The notes: generated by a model not told the origin, from the letters alone. 64,000 nt of DNA from Gyromitra esculenta (GCA_038503075.1 JBCAML010000009.1:1488001-1552000); one strand, 5' to 3'; positions 46,481-58,812 are shown, numbered from the stretch's first letter. Numbers and translations are program-made.

Positions 46481-48752
46481 TAGAGAACGAACCTTCAAAT
46501 ATGTCGTTCTGAAAATTAGTTTTAGCATATTCTCAGAGATATAGTATGATATATACATGTAATTAACCTATTCTGACTTGTCATATATCACCAATGGTGC
46601 TTTCATCGGGTTTTCTTCTTTCCTTCGCCCTTGTCTTCGGCACTTCCTTATTCTTTGCATATATTTTGCTTACCCTGCAGGGTCCCACCCAGTTCTAAAA
46701 TTCGTGCTTGTTGATATGCATATGGAACGGTGGCGCATCATGTATATATCTGGGCACGGGGGTTCTTAGGGCCGGCGTTTTCATCTATGGGTGTGTGGAC
46801 TACATGTAGCTATTAAAGCATATGTAGAACTGGTAAACCTTTTAAAGGTTGCAATTATACGGAAACAAATGTTCACAAAACGGGAGTTCCTGCTTCTCAT
46901 GACTATTAAAATGGTTTTTTGTTATTATCCATAAATTCATCGGATGTAGGCTCCGGTCGAACTGATCTTAGCCCTCTTAGGGCTTTGTTTGCAAGGCTTG
47001 CCACACCCCACGGCTCTAGCAGTTGCGCAATCGGTTTGGCATTTATTAGTTTAACGCATGAAAGGTTATCCTATGTGTAAATATTAGGCATTTCATGATA
47101 AATAACTATTGGATTCTTTGCTCATGTCTAGCTCGTATCATTATCTGGCGGCTATTGAGATATCGATGCGGATGGGGTGTGAGATTACTACACATGCATC
47201 TGTGAGGTTGGTGTTGGTCCTAAGCCATCGATCTCTGACTGTCACACCCAATAAAAATCAATGCAGGGATTGCGCAAAGCAGGCAACTTAATGCCACGAG
47301 TTTACCGTGAGTCTTGGGCTATATTTCGTTGCCTATGGTAAAGGGATCAATGATCTATATGCCCATTGGTCTGAGTGAGTGCGCACAAATACAGAGTAAA
47401 CAGCTAGCTTAAAGTTCAGGGTATGAGCCGCATGACGGCTATGAATACTAGGCATAAACTGCACTCTGAAGCTGTGAGCATGAAGCTGTGAGCAGATCAT
47501 ATCATAGAGAATGTCTTGGTGAAGTTTCGGTGAATGCGGGGCTGCAAGCGCCACGATGTACCTGGTCTTCGAAATAGTCGAGAGCTCAAGTAAATACCAA
47601 CTCCTAATATATCTCCAAGTACTAGCGCTACATGTGCTAAGGTATTGGCTTCAAGACGCATTACGCACATAAAAAAACGATCTAAACCAGATGAACCGGG
47701 GCGAATTATAAATAGTAACTCCAATCCTCTATTGCATTTATCCGCAGCGTTCCCGTAGAGACGGCGCAGACCCTGCGACTTCCCGAGTACCACCTACATG
47801 TTTAATTACCGTCACTTGGAGATACTGGAGTGATTATCCACTGTAGCCAGAAGGCTGTTGCGCACTTTATTCTCAGCGTTACACAGGAAGAATCTGCTTT
47901 AGTTGGGCAACACCAAGAGGAGATTTATGGTGATGAACGGATCTTTTTAGCGAATATCACAACGTGTCATGCTACACAGGTACATACGTACGTATACCTT
48001 GTTCATCCATCGAATTGAAGTAGGTTTTGCGATGACTATAAGCTCTCTTCTCACGTTTCAGGTCGCCTAGATCTCGCAAGTGGTGGATATCTAGTTCACT
48101 CGACAAATCAAACAAAATCCTTGAGGACGACAAAACAGTGTCCAGACCCCACTCTCATCCCAAAAAACAGTTTCTCGGAAATACTCGTACGATATCCGTA
48201 ATCTGCTCCCCACAACCGTAACTTGCATATCACACTCGAGCGATAAACCACCAGGAACCAACCCCTGCCTCGTTCTGGCATTTTCTAGCTTTCAGTCGCC
48301 TGTTTGAGGTTTCTGCTCGACTGTTTGCGGGTGTTATCTCCCTTGCTATTTATCCCAGGGCAGAATCCACAGGTACACATACTACCCCTGCAGGTTCAGA
48401 ATCCCATCTGGGTTTGGCTGCCGCCAATCGGCTGTTGGGAGTAATTTGCCGAGTATCGAGAAGATAAAGTAGAAAGATTCGGCCTGCATATTCCCTCGAA
48501 ACCGAATTCTTATTTATATTCTACTCATGTATCATTATGAGCATCGCCCCCTCATTTGATCAACAATATGTAAGCTGGATTCCTCTCAAATGCCCCTCCC
48601 ATTCCCATTAATGAAAAGCAGATTTTTATCAACTCGAGAATCCATAAGTTCTGTGAATTTTTGGTACAACAAGGATCATAAGTCGCCACTTTATTTCAAC
48701 TCGTTCTACTACTTTCCCGAACATCGGTAGACACTCTAGGCTCGATTTAGGG
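46481..48752. other. 2.3 kb intergenic region
   Basis: This AT-rich spacer lies between the hydrolase and the F-box gene. It has two TACATGTA octamers (46554 and 46801). Short frames have no support. No transposase or RNA is recognised. Confidence 0.5.
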
Positions 48753-50520
48753 ATGACGGCAACCGTAGAAGGAAGGTCACGGGCTAGAGATTTTATTGCA
48801 GAACTTCCTCTCGAGCTCTCCAGGCTTATTCTTTCACTGCTAGACATCAAAGATGTCTTCATATGTTCCGCTGTTAGTCGTACATGGCGATCTCACACAC
48901 TCGTTGACGATTCCTTATACATTCCCCATCTCTTGAGGAAATATAGCAATCTTACTCACGGACGAAACCCAATACCCCCGAAATCGAATATAACCCAGGA
49001 ATTAATTCGAAGATTTCCAAAATTGTCTGCATCATCCTATTTCTCGAATGCATCATCACTCCGCGAATTAGCACTCCGTGACCTCCACCTCTTGAAGCAA
49101 TGGAAATCTGGGGTCCCATGGCGAGGGGTCAACTTTAATGCCTCTTTGGAGCATAAGGACGCTGTTCTCTCGGTTTTGGTTGATCCGGTATATAATTTGG
49201 TCGTGAGCGGGGACCGTTCCGGGAAGATAGTTTTTTGGAGCACACAAACCGAGAAAGTAATTGCTAGTTTACTTTTGGAGGATGAAGACAGCCAGACTTT
49301 TTCGGATCCACGTCCTGCAGCATCTGCTATGGCTTTGGAAGGCGACTATCTGGTTATTGGGACATGGGTACTGTTCCGCACTCAGTGATATATTCAAAAA
49401 CGTGAGAATGCTTCCATTTTAGTGTTTTGCTAATATGGTGAGGGGTAATTAGCACATGATGGTGCACATCGCTCGTAGAGATCCGGAAAATAAACCCGTC
49501 GCAAGTCGAGCATTTTCGTTGGTTGCATCCTTTCCGGTTCCCTCACCAGTTGTCAGCATACTCCTTGAGGGCACGACATGCATTGTAGGATGCCATGGCG
49601 GAGAGATTTCTTTCTGGGATATAAGAGTCTCTGAAATTGACCCGCATTCACCCGAAAAATCTTCAAAAGCAGTATATTGTCCTAATTATCTCCTTAATAT
49701 TCAAATTCCGAGTAATGGACCTCCTCGCCAAAAAAATCTGTCCATGTATTACCGCAAACCTTTTCTCTTCACCTCATCCAACCTCGTCTCCCAGGTAACA
49801 CCTCTTTCGCGGCGGATGGACCGCAATAATAAGCGGCATTTGTGGGAATATGGTGAACGAGAGATAACAATCAAAGATTTCTCCGGTTCAACAACAAAAC
49901 CGTCCGCCGATCACCTCTGTCTATTGAATCCATCCCGTGATGAAGGTGATCTTCTAGTGGCATGGCCTGATTTTTCCGTTTATAGTATTGGAAATTTCAA
50001 TCCAAGCATGGTTTGGACACCAAAATCCGACTTATTAGTGGACGAGGCACACACATCACCAGTGAGGTGTTTAGGGGCCGTAGACGGATATTTTCTCACA
50101 GGCTCCTTTGATTATGTATGTACACTTTCTTAGACCATTTCGCTAGTTAAAAAACTCGATAACGTGTTACTAATAATTCAATCAGACCGTCCGTCTTTTC
50201 AAAGAAGATGGTACTGCCGTGTGTAGGCCCTTCGAGCATGGTGGGGATGTTAATTGTTTAGCTGTAAGCCTTTTTTGCAATCTGTTTGTCCTCCAGAGCC
50301 TTAGAGAATTTGCTAAATTATACGGGCCTAGACGGATCCTTGTTTTTTCGTCAGCGTATCCGCGGATAAATCTGTAATGTTTTGGGACTTTATACCGCCA
50401 ACATCTGTGGTAAATACATATCGTTCTCTAGCAACATCTCCGGATTCTTCATTATCCGATCCTGAATCCCCTCATTCACAGGCTACGAGTCCTCCGTCGA
50501 GCCCTGAGTCTCAGCTTTAA
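48753..50520 (+). CDS. F-box protein with WD40 repeats
   Basis: The N-terminal F-box reads IAELPLELSRLILSLLDIKD followed by VFICSAVSRTWRSH, the Skp1-binding fold of SCF ubiquitin ligases. Degenerate WD40 repeats follow, with recognisable units VVSGDRSGKIVFWST, CIVGCHGGEISFWD, YFLTGSFDYTVRLFK and VSADKSVMFWDF. It is probably a substrate receptor for an SCF ligase; the target is unknown. The first intron runs from 49369 to about 49453 and joins GTW to HMMVHIARRDPEN. A second (50116 to about 50186) joins GSFDY to TVRLFKEDG. The last join, near 50265-50355, does not keep frame with the obvious GTAAGC donor and TTTTTTCGTCAG acceptor (see findings). The tail is Ser/Pro-rich and ends SSPESQL. The F-box and repeats are clear; the 3' splice structure is unresolved. 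Confidence 0.85.
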
Positions 50521-52506
50521 TCACGAAGGTATGCTGAACCCCACCTTAAAACTTCCTATATTATACTGTACGCTCGCACATTTTGCTATTTCTTATAGCT
50601 CTTTAGAAACCCGGATTAAGCAAAGTTAGAATCCTCTGACAACGAGATATAGGATTGCGATAGACAAGACAAGGGAAAATTCCCTGATACGTAATGCACA
50701 AAATTGAATACTTTAGCGATTTCTTTTTTTCTTAAGGTCTGTTTCTAGCTACATGTTTGCCAAGCGGATAGCCACCAGGATTTCTTGCCCAAAAGCTCCT
50801 TATTTTTTGATCGCATAGCTCTGGCGTAATTCGTGCTGCTTTTTCAGAGAACTAAGATTGGTTTCGATATTATGATAAGAAAAAAAGGATTTGCTTGTAA
50901 GTGATCGACATTAGTACCGTCACATGTTTTGAGTAGTCATTGGCCTATAAGAACTGGTCTTATACCTCGATCATCGGCCTCGCTTTAAGGGATCTTATTG
51001 ATGCTTTAGCATGTAAGCTGATCGACATTACTTAAATTATTCATTAGCTGTAGGAGCTAAGCCTAGTACCAGCCAAAAATAAAGTCTATTCGGTTCGGTA
51101 CAAGCAACGAAAAACACCTCAACAATAGCGAACCCCAATTTTTCCATAAAGATTAAAACCCGCCTCTATTAATATGTTTTCCTGTAGCCTTAAGAAGCTT
51201 TATTACATATCTGCTGGCTTTAGTGGTTATGGTGGGGTTCAGCCCGTCTGAAGAGTGTTGTTGTTAGGTATCGAACCGAAAATACTTTATTTTTTGGCTA
51301 GTATAATAATGGGTATGAGTTTACTGGAACGGAGAATGGATGAAGGTGAGTACTGTAGAAATAAGCATAAAGCGTGGCTATAAGCAATAATCTATGTAGA
51401 ATGCCAGGTGGAACGAGTGACGTGGTAAGTGATAAGTGGCGGAGTGAGGTTTATGTAAAGGGGTTAAAGTTGCTAATACAATAGTCAACTCGATACCTCC
51501 TAACAAGTTGGTCTCTGTATATTTCCCCTCCTCCCTTACTAACACTAGTAATATGAATCAACTATTTTCGGTTCGCACATCTATATTGGTTCGCCGGTTC
51601 CCCACCAGAACACGGAACAGTGCAAAGATCAACATAAAAATCAATTGTTCCCCACTCTCTATGCCTCTTACACGCATGAATGACACCTAATATTCTACAA
51701 TCTTTGATTTCCATCTTAAAAACACAGCCTTTGGGTGATATGCAATAATCGACCGCCGCTTCCGACTATAGAGAATCCCACCAAGCTAGTCCAGAAAGAA
51801 TTAACTTCGCATAACCGGTTTTATAGGCACCTCGGAAATACCCCATGCCTCAAGGGCCAGCCTCTGGTACAGGGTAGACAAAAAATTGTCGTTACTATTA
51901 GACACCCGGCCTTGGAATGGAAAGGGTATCAGCGTTCTTATCATCTTATAACCAGATTTCCACCCGTAGAAAACTTTATGAACTAGCCCGGTCTCGGTAC
52001 CACACTTACTAATACACGAACTACAATCAGGTAATAGACGGCATGGTGTCGAGAAATTTCACGTGATCCCAGTTCCCATACCAAGTCCCACTCTAAATAA
52101 CTTTCAAGACCATATTGCTTATCAAACACCAATAACCCTATCATCCCAAACATAACACGCCCTCACCTCCCTACCTCACTCCCCTTCCTTCCCATAAAAC
52201 CCGGTGCGCCCCAAACAAGGAAACAGAGCGATTCCGATAACAATGTAAAGATAAAAAGACGACTACCTTCTATGGTATTATTTTCCGAGACATTTTTTGT
52301 CTCTTCTACCACATTCAACCATCCCTAGTAAGAAAAAGAAGAAAACGAGTGATAAGAACGCCAAATCCCCAATTCTCAATCCCCAGCTAAACCACACATA
52401 TTTCTAACGATGGTCGTCTTCTTCAAGTTTAAGCCTTTTTTGTAATCAAAAGAGAAAAATCAGCTTTACTTTCCGTAGGGGAGGGGAGGGGGAGGATGTT
52501 AAATAA
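50521..52506. other. 2 kb convergent intergenic region with foldback element
   Basis: This region lies between the F-box gene and MAU2. It contains a 240 bp inverted-repeat element (51064-51304) and an 18 bp near-direct repeat (50896 and 51012). No protein gene is supported. Confidence 0.5.
51064..51304. mobile_element. Foldback / MITE-like element
   Basis: The left end (51064-51108) and the reverse complement of the right end (51261-51304) align over about 45 bp, sharing AGCCAAAAA(A)TAAAGT and TTCGGTTCG with some mismatches and one indel. The interior of ~150 bp has no coding capacity. Small size, terminal inverted repeats and AT-rich intergenic position fit a non-autonomous DNA element. 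Target duplications are not clear. Confidence 0.65.
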
Positions 52507-54841
52507 TCACCCAAAATCACTCGTCCTATCTGCATGCCTTGTCAGATTCGTCACCACGACGTTTCTCGCATCCTCGTTCATATGTCGCTGTCTCATAGCG
52601 TCAAACTCGTTACCTTTCCGCGCTAGACAATCTATCACCATCTCTATTAGTACCTACACGGGATTAGGGTGGTGGTGGGCTAAAGCCTACCGGCATACAT
52701 CTCCCCGCCCATCAGAGTCCATAGACTATCTCTTCCCTTCATAGCGTTCTGAAGTGCAGCTTTTGCACTCTTCTCTGCTTGTTCGCTCACAACACCCGCG
52801 AAGAAGCGGTGGCACATGAAATTTAACACAATAAACGTCATCTGCTGGTTTGTGCACTGTGTTGCTAATTGCAGGGCCACGCTGAGATAGTTCTTCGTCT
52901 TGACGAGTTCGCCCTTTTCGGTTGCTTTAACGCTCGTGTATGCCGCTTTCAGCAGGAGGTTCTTGGATGCTGTGCAGTACCGCTCGATCGATGACAGGAG
53001 GGCTTCTGCACCTCGGGGGTCATGGGTGCGGAGGATAAGGATGGAGTTGAGTTTTGAGATTAGGACGATTTCCGAGTCGGGGTGCGGGTGTGAGGTGTAT
53101 ATTGTTTCGTAGAGGGAGAACGCGAGGGGAAGGTTATTGGTGCCTTGGTAAATGGTGGCTTGGAGGTAGAGGAGAAGAGTTTCAAGGGGGGCATTGGGCT
53201 GAGGTAGTGCAGAGTTTGCTTCTCGAAGGATCTTGAAGCCTTTAATTGCGCCGTCCCACTCGGTACGGATGCAGAGTAAGAAGGTATGATAGAGCTGGAT
53301 GTAGCACTTAAGTGTCTGCCGCCAGAGCGACTTATTAGTTGACGCGACAAGGGAAGATGATCCCGGGGGTGTGGCATTGAGTAAAACGTCAATCGAAAGA
53401 AGTCCTTCCTTTAGGAACTTCTCCGACTTACCGCCCTCGTCGACGTTTTTTTGGAACTTGCAGAGACCGCTGATGAAGTAGCCCATGACGCAGACATCGT
53501 CCTTCGTCAACCACCTGAACCGTAGCACTTCGACTGGTCTCCCTAGCCGACTAGGATTAACGGGGACTTCAAATTCACCATTTTCGCTCCAAAGAGCCCA
53601 GCGCTCTTGGCTGTCGAGCATTTGGTGGAGAACCTTCATCTTCATTTCGCTTTCTAAGTTTCGTCCGAGCTTGAGGGAGCAGATGATGTCCATTATCTGT
53701 CGCAGTACACCCAATTGCGCTAAACCGTGGTCATCGGTCGTCTGTATCGAGTTTGCTCTCGCTAACGCCCGTTGTGCTGCTTCAACCCCATCGGTACCGG
53801 AGAGAATCGAGATCATAGCTTCCATAAGGTTCGCGAGACCAAAGACTCCGTAGTCTCGTCGTGAGGCGGATATATTGGATATTTTCTGGAGAGTGGTGAT
53901 TGCACCGAGATCATCGTGGATCGGAGAATCTGCCATAAGAACGCTGCATCGGAGAAAGCGGAAGGAATAGGTCCAATGTGGCATATCAAGGGTTTCGGAC
54001 TCGGTGATGCAGGAGTTGAGCATTTTGAGAGATGCCTTGGGGGTCGTTCGGAGCATAATTTGGGCAAGGAGGTGTTGCATCCCGTATTTAAGGTCCATTA
54101 GGCTGTTCTAGCAGACTAGTTAGTGTATTCGATCGTAATGGGGTGGAAAGGAGGGTAGGTACTCTTTGAGCTAACATTATCTGCTCAATTGCGAACGGGT
54201 CAGCAAGGCCTAGGAACTGCGGGCAATGCAAGCACACGAAGGGGGGTTATACATACACCTTTGTTCAACGCACTCTCTGCCTCATCTCCGTTTTCTGTCT
54301 CCTCGTGGAGAATCCCCGCATACCTTAATCGTACCATAGCTTCCATCCTTGGTTGAAGTCGACACTGCAACGCCGCCTCCAGACATCGTAGTCCCGTAGC
54401 AATGAGCTTGTAGTAAGCCTTCTCATCCGCCCCCTTCAATATCGCCGCGCGATATCCATTCGCGTGCGCAGCCTCGAGATATGATTCCGCGAGCGATATG
54501 AGCAGTAGATGTGGTTCCCCAGTGTTGTTGTTTGGAGTCATGGGACTTCCTGGTGTAGTTGCGCCCTGATGAGCGTTGGTATGTGAAGCCCATCGGTTTG
54601 GATTTACGGGCACGGTGATTTCGAAGTTTGAATACCCGTTTGTTGGTTGACCACTAACACCAACTCCTCCTCCTTGTGCCCATACAGGCCTCCCACCTCC
54701 ACCAGCTCCACCACTACTTCCAACTCCTCCGCCTCCTCCTCCTCCGCCTGGTGTTATTGGGGGGTAGCCGCCAGTGTTGTATCCTCCGCCATAAGCAGGA
54801 CCTCCGCCCGCGTACCATCCGCCACCGTTTGGAGTTGTCAT
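52507..54841 (-). CDS. mau2: Cohesin-loading factor Mau2/Scc4
   Basis: Mau2/Scc4 forms the cohesin loader with Scc2/Mis4. The first ~110 residues are a Gly/Pro/Asn-rich disordered head. A helical TPR-type superhelix follows, with family blocks HLLLISLAESYLEAAHA, KLIATGLRCLEAALQC, RLQPRMEAMVRLRYAGILHE and LDLKYG-like LMDLKYGMQHLLAQ. The C-terminal half contains LYLQATIYQGTNNLPLAFSL and LNSILILRTHDPR, typical of the family. A tiny exon (IMLAQR) lies between two introns at about 54175-54256 and 54105-54160. The last intron (about 52630-52695, donor GTAGGC) joins GGEMYA to DCLARKGNEFDAM, so the protein ends RTSDFG at 52507 rather than at the in-frame stop near 52680. Total length is about 700 residues. 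It is divergent from the hydrolase gene, 317 bp apart. Confidence 0.92.
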
Positions 54842-55158
54842 GGCCAGATCATGTAGACTCGTGTCGTTGAGAGCTGGTGGAGAGTATCGTCACGGGTCGG
54901 GATGGTTGAAGCTACACGGGTTAGGGTTGGTTCAGTGTGGTTTTGGGATGAGTTCCGGCGATGACTAAAGGGGGAACGTCCCATGCAACAGACGGATGGA
55001 GATGTTGTAGCCAGCGGCCGGGGCAAACGGGCCGAGGCATTGCAGAGAAGAGCTTCCGTGATCATGATATTCCCAACGGAATATCAATACTCTTAAAGAC
55101 TTCGAATAGTCCCCCATTGTTCAGCCTGGTGTAAAACCCACCCCCAGCTCTCGCTATA
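54842..55158. promoter_or_regulatory. Bidirectional promoter region MAU2 / YheT-type hydrolase
   Basis: A 317 bp spacer separates two divergent start codons. No specific site is assigned. Confidence 0.5.
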
Positions 55159-56820
55159 ATGCTTTTCGGTCTACCTTCAGTCCCCTCGTTCCACCACGCT
55201 GCTAAGACAATTTCTCTGAAAACCCGTTCTTCTGCTACTATTTCGCTCGCAGACTTTACGGCTCCCTCAGTCCCAACATTTTACGCCAACCCTCTCCTCT
55301 GGAACGGCCACCTCCAGACCTGCTACACCTCAATAAAACCCACAGATCCATATGAAATTTACTATGCTCGTAAACACCTAATCAACCCAGGCGACGGGGG
55401 CCATTTTGCCGTCGACTTTGTAGTTGATAAATTCGACCAGCCAGCCACTGCAGATCTCCCCGTGCGAACAAAACACATGACGGATACAGAAGCAGGATCT
55501 TTAGGTTCAGACGACGAAAAGCCAATGCTTGTTGCGCTCCATGGTTTGACTGGGGGTAGTCATGAAGTTTACTTAAGAGCTGTACTAGCACCGTTGATTA
55601 CTAAAGAGGGTGGGTTCGCAGCTTGCGTGGTTAATGCGAGGGGATGTGCAATGAGCAAGATTACTACGAAGCAATTGTTCAATGCTAGGTTTACCGGAGA
55701 TATTAGAGAAACCGCAAAGTTCCTGAAAAAGATATATCCTAATAGACCGTTGTTCGCTGTGGGGTTTTCTTTAGGTGCTAATATTCTGACTAATGTTCGT
55801 TTTTATTATATTTATTACTACTATTCGATAATCCCGTGACAGCTCCCATAAAACCAACAAAGTTCCTTATACATGTAATTTGCTAACCTTGATTTTTGTT
55901 TCATCCCCACAGTACCTAGCAGAAGAAGGAGATGATTGCGTTTTTAAAGCTGCAGTAGTATGTTCAAACCCCTGGAACCTAGAACTATGCTGCAAAGCTC
56001 TCCACCGAACGTTCATGGGTGGGATCTATTCCAAAGCTATGGGAGGGTCAGTAGTCTTCACACCTCACCTACAATTAACCCCCATCCCCAACTTTAAGTA
56101 GCTGGATCTAATAAAATATCAACCATCCAGGAACCTACGAGCACTATTCGAACAGTATGTAGTCCTAACCTTACTACCAAACCACCCCCTAACCCACTTC
56201 CATCACTAGACACATAGAGCAGCTCCGCCTAGACCCCCGAGTGAACGCAGAAGCCGTCCGCAAAGGAATATACATGGACGACTTCGACCGGTAAATTCCC
56301 CCCACAAACAAATTAAAACAAAAAAAACACACACACAATCTAAATACCCTACCAGAGACCTGACCACAAAAGTATTCAACTATGCAACAGTAGGCGCATA
56401 CTACCGTGACGCCTCCTCTATTGACAACCTCCTCAAAGTCCGCATCCCGATATTTATCGTACACGCGCGCGATGATCCAATCGCTGTAGACGAAGCCGCG
56501 CCATACTACGAGGTGCAGGCGAACCCGTATTGCTTCATGACCACGACAGGTATCGGTGGTCATCTCAGCTGGTTTGAGGGTGGTGGCGGAAGATGGTTCG
56601 CTAGAACGGTATGCGATATATTATATATATTACTTTTTTTCTTTCTTTCTTTCTTTCTCTCTTGTGCTCTTCTTCAACTTATTTTTTTATTTTTTTATTT
56701 TTGCTTACACATTGACTTACCTTGCTTACATGTACTTTTTTTTTCTTCCAGATCGCTGCCTTCCTCGTACGATTTGCTTCGGAGGTGGTAGACATTGTTC
56801 CGGTGACATCCGCGACATAG
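55159..56820 (+). CDS. YheT/Eht1-type alpha/beta hydrolase
   Basis: The protein belongs to the alpha/beta-hydrolase branch that includes yeast Eht1/Eeb1 (medium-chain ethyl ester synthesis and hydrolysis) and plant EMB8. The entry block NPLLWNGHLQTCYTSIK and the oxyanion region LVALHGLTGGSHE are typical. The triad is visible: Ser204 in GFSLGAN, Asp in HARDDPIAV and His in GIGGHLSWF. Exons end at about 55795, 56100, 56153 and 56290, with a further intron at about 56608-56750. The joins PNFK|NLRALFEQ, EQ|HIEQLRL and FDR|DLTTKVF keep frame. The last intron holds a (CTTT)n microsatellite. The protein ends DIVPVTSAT, about 430 residues. No membrane segment or signal peptide is obvious. It probably acts as an esterase or acyltransferase on medium-chain acyl substrates; the exact reaction is inferred from the family only. 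Confidence 0.9.
56638..56661. repeat. (CTTT)n microsatellite in intron
   Basis: Five to six CTTT units lie in the last intron of the alpha/beta-hydrolase gene. Confidence 0.9.
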
Positions 56821-57260
56821 GAAATGTCTCACTATGGATGAGGGAAGAGCTGAGGGAAGGAGGGGAAAGCTTGATAATGCTTACTATTCCGGGCCCCTGG
56901 TTTTAGCGTCAACGGTAAGGCACGTTGTTGGGGGGGAGACTCATTTTCTTTTCTTTTCTTTTTCTTCTTTTAATGCGTGTGGATGGGATGGATGATGGAT
57001 GGATGGATGGACGGATATTAGCTGGGATAGATAAGATACCAAAACGCCCTCATTCTCACCTCCTCAACCTACATGTAACCCCTCTACCACCACCGCACGC
57101 CCCCTTCCATATAGCCTCCCTTGCAGCTTCCGTTCCCGCATAAACCTCATTAAGCATATGTTACAATAAAGTGAAGCGCAATTTTACAAAAAAGGACGCA
57201 GACCGAAAAGAAAAACAAGAATGGGAAAGGAATGAACCAATTAAATGGAGAGAAGAGTCT
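56821..57260. other. Convergent intergenic region
   Basis: This short spacer holds a GGAT repeat (56981-57016), a CT-rich stretch and one TACATGTA (57070). No gene is seen. Confidence 0.5.
56981..57016. repeat. (GGAT)n tract
   Basis: An imperfect run of GGAT/GATG units lies in the 3' intergenic DNA. Confidence 0.9.
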
Positions 57261-58062
57261 CTATGCGAACGAGACCTTCTTCCTGCCGGACGATCTGCTA
57301 TCAGATCTCGATGGAGTCTCCTCGCCACCACCCTTATCATCGTTTTTGCGTTTGCGTTTATTACGAAGCGCGTCTTTAGCGGTTTCCTGCAGTGGGACGT
57401 AAAAATTAAATGCTGCTTCCATAGGAAAGGGGGGTGGAGATCGTACCATCTTTGATTTTCTTTGCTCATTTCGGGCTTCTTCTTCTTTTCGACGGGCCTC
57501 GCGAATGACTTCGAGTTGTCGCTGGTAACACATTTAATTTAGCATAGCCCCAATCAATGATCAAGATTACAGGGGAGTAGCTAATTACCGATCGTTCAAG
57601 CTTCGATTGGATCTGCCCGTCCTTTGAATCATTGACTCTCGACAAGATAGTCATCATCGTATCCTACCCTCTCCAATTAGCCCTCCTTTCCAAATCGCCC
57701 ACCCGCCCACTCATCCCCCCCCCATCCAATAAGCTCATTACCTTATTCTCCACAAAAATCTTCCCCTTCTTCCTCCCCTTCGGCTTAACCACTCCCGCCG
57801 GCGTAATCATATTCAGCTTCGGTAGTTCCTTCTCGAGCTTCGCCAGATCTGCCAACCGGCGCTTCTTGGGATCCTTCTTCTTCTTCCCCGCAACCGCCAC
57901 TCCCGCAGTCGTGTGCGTCTTCGGTACAAACTTGCGCTTCTGTTTCGGCGCCGGCTGTGCCAACGTTGACGCCGCTGCAGCTGGCTTCTTTGCGTATGGT
58001 TTTTTAGTCCCTGACTTACTATTACTCCCCACGGGCCTAGCTGCTCCGCGTGTTGGTGCCAT
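57261..58062 (-). CDS. loc1: Loc1, 60S ribosome assembly / mRNA localisation protein
   Basis: Loc1 is a nucleolar, very basic RNA-binding protein needed for early 60S assembly and, in yeast, for ASH1 mRNA localisation. The N-terminal half is Lys/Ala/Pro-rich (KKPYAKKPAAAA, GKKKKDPKKRRLADL). The hallmark LPKLNMITPAGVVKPKGRKK precedes the first intron. The following exons give TMMTILSRVNDSKDGQIQSK and the charged helix RQLEVIREARRKEEEARNEQ. A 60 nt intron (57387-57446) then joins RKSKM to ETAKDALRNKRKR. That intron is open and a multiple of three, so its retention would insert 20 residues without a frameshift. The protein ends RKKVSFA. Two earlier introns lie at about 57664-57745 and 57535-57588. 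Family assignment rests on the NMITPAGV and IREAR blocks. Confidence 0.9.
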
Positions 58063-58705
58063 TGCGTGTTTATATATATATATTTATATATTCGTGCGTG
58101 TATATGTGATTGTCGTAGAGGTTGTTGAGAGAGCAGCACCTAAGTTCCGAGACTCATGAAAAGTTTCGCTGTGAGGCTCAATAAAAAAAAAAAAATCAGT
58201 GTAACGTGTGGTGGGATGAAAAGAGTTACCCGGGGGGCGCTCATCAACCGTCACTCGCTGCTGCTGGTTGCTGTGGTAACGCGTCGAGGCGCGAGGCTTA
58301 AAGGACTGGGAAAATCTCTTCTCCCAGAGGGGGGGAAGTATTCAACTTAGGACCAATAGGATAGTTGTCACGGTGCCTATTTGGGGTTGATTAGCAGTTT
58401 GGGGAATTTCGTCAGGTGTTGCTTTGGCTCGGGTGGAATTCTTTACTAGATGCGTACGAAATATTGACGTATATTCTTTTTCTTTTTCTTTTTCTTTTGC
58501 ATAATGCTAGGAAATTTTAGTTTTTTAACAAGAAGCCCCGTTCAGTCAAGACAGTGGGCAGAAAAAGTAGTTACCTAGAATCCTAGGGGCAGAAAGCTGA
58601 GGTGGCTAGGGTTCTTATCGATAGAGGGGAAATTTGGGATAATGGTCACAAATGAGTCACATACTAAAATAGGTTCGAATTGGAAAAAAATCTAACAACT
58701 TTCAC
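58063..58705. other. LOC1 promoter region and tRNA 5' flank
   Basis: This region contains a TATATA run (58072-58090), an A-run near 58181 and a CTTTTT repeat (about 58475-58498). No gene is seen. Confidence 0.5.
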
Positions 58706-58777
58706 AGCAACATGGCGCAGCGGAAGCGCGCCGGGCTCATAACCCGGAGGTCCCACGATCGAAACGTGGTGTTGCTA
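58706..58777 (+). tRNA. tRNA-iMet: Initiator tRNA-Met (CAT)
   Basis: The 72 nt gene folds into a full cloverleaf without an intron. The acceptor stem AGCAACA pairs with TGTTGCT, with discriminator A at 58777. The anticodon loop is CTCATAA with anticodon CAT, on a stem of three G-C pairs. The T-stem CCACG/CGTGG encloses the loop ATCGAAA. The A1-U72 end pair and the A-starting T-loop (AUCGAAA instead of TTC) are diagnostic of eukaryotic initiators, so this is not the elongator. Box A (TGGCGCAGCGG) and box B (GATCGAAAC) are intact. Confidence 0.98.
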
Positions 58778-58803
58778 TATAGTTCAAATCCCTTTGGATT
58801 CGC

Positions 58804-58812
58804 TTTTTTTTT
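58804..58812 (+). terminator. RNA polymerase III terminator of tRNA-iMet
   Basis: A run of nine T residues is the first T4+ run after the tRNA, 27 bp past its 3' end. Further T-runs follow and could act as back-up. Confidence 0.8.

Noticed and set aside
52680..52690. Stop codon at 52680 as the end of MAU2
   Set aside because: A GTAGGC donor precedes it and splicing gives a continuing frame to 52507 that better fits the family's C-terminus.
58781..58795. Second box-B-like word (GTTCAAATCC) just after the initiator tRNA
   Set aside because: No D-arm, anticodon arm or acceptor pairing can be built around it; chance match in the 3' flank.
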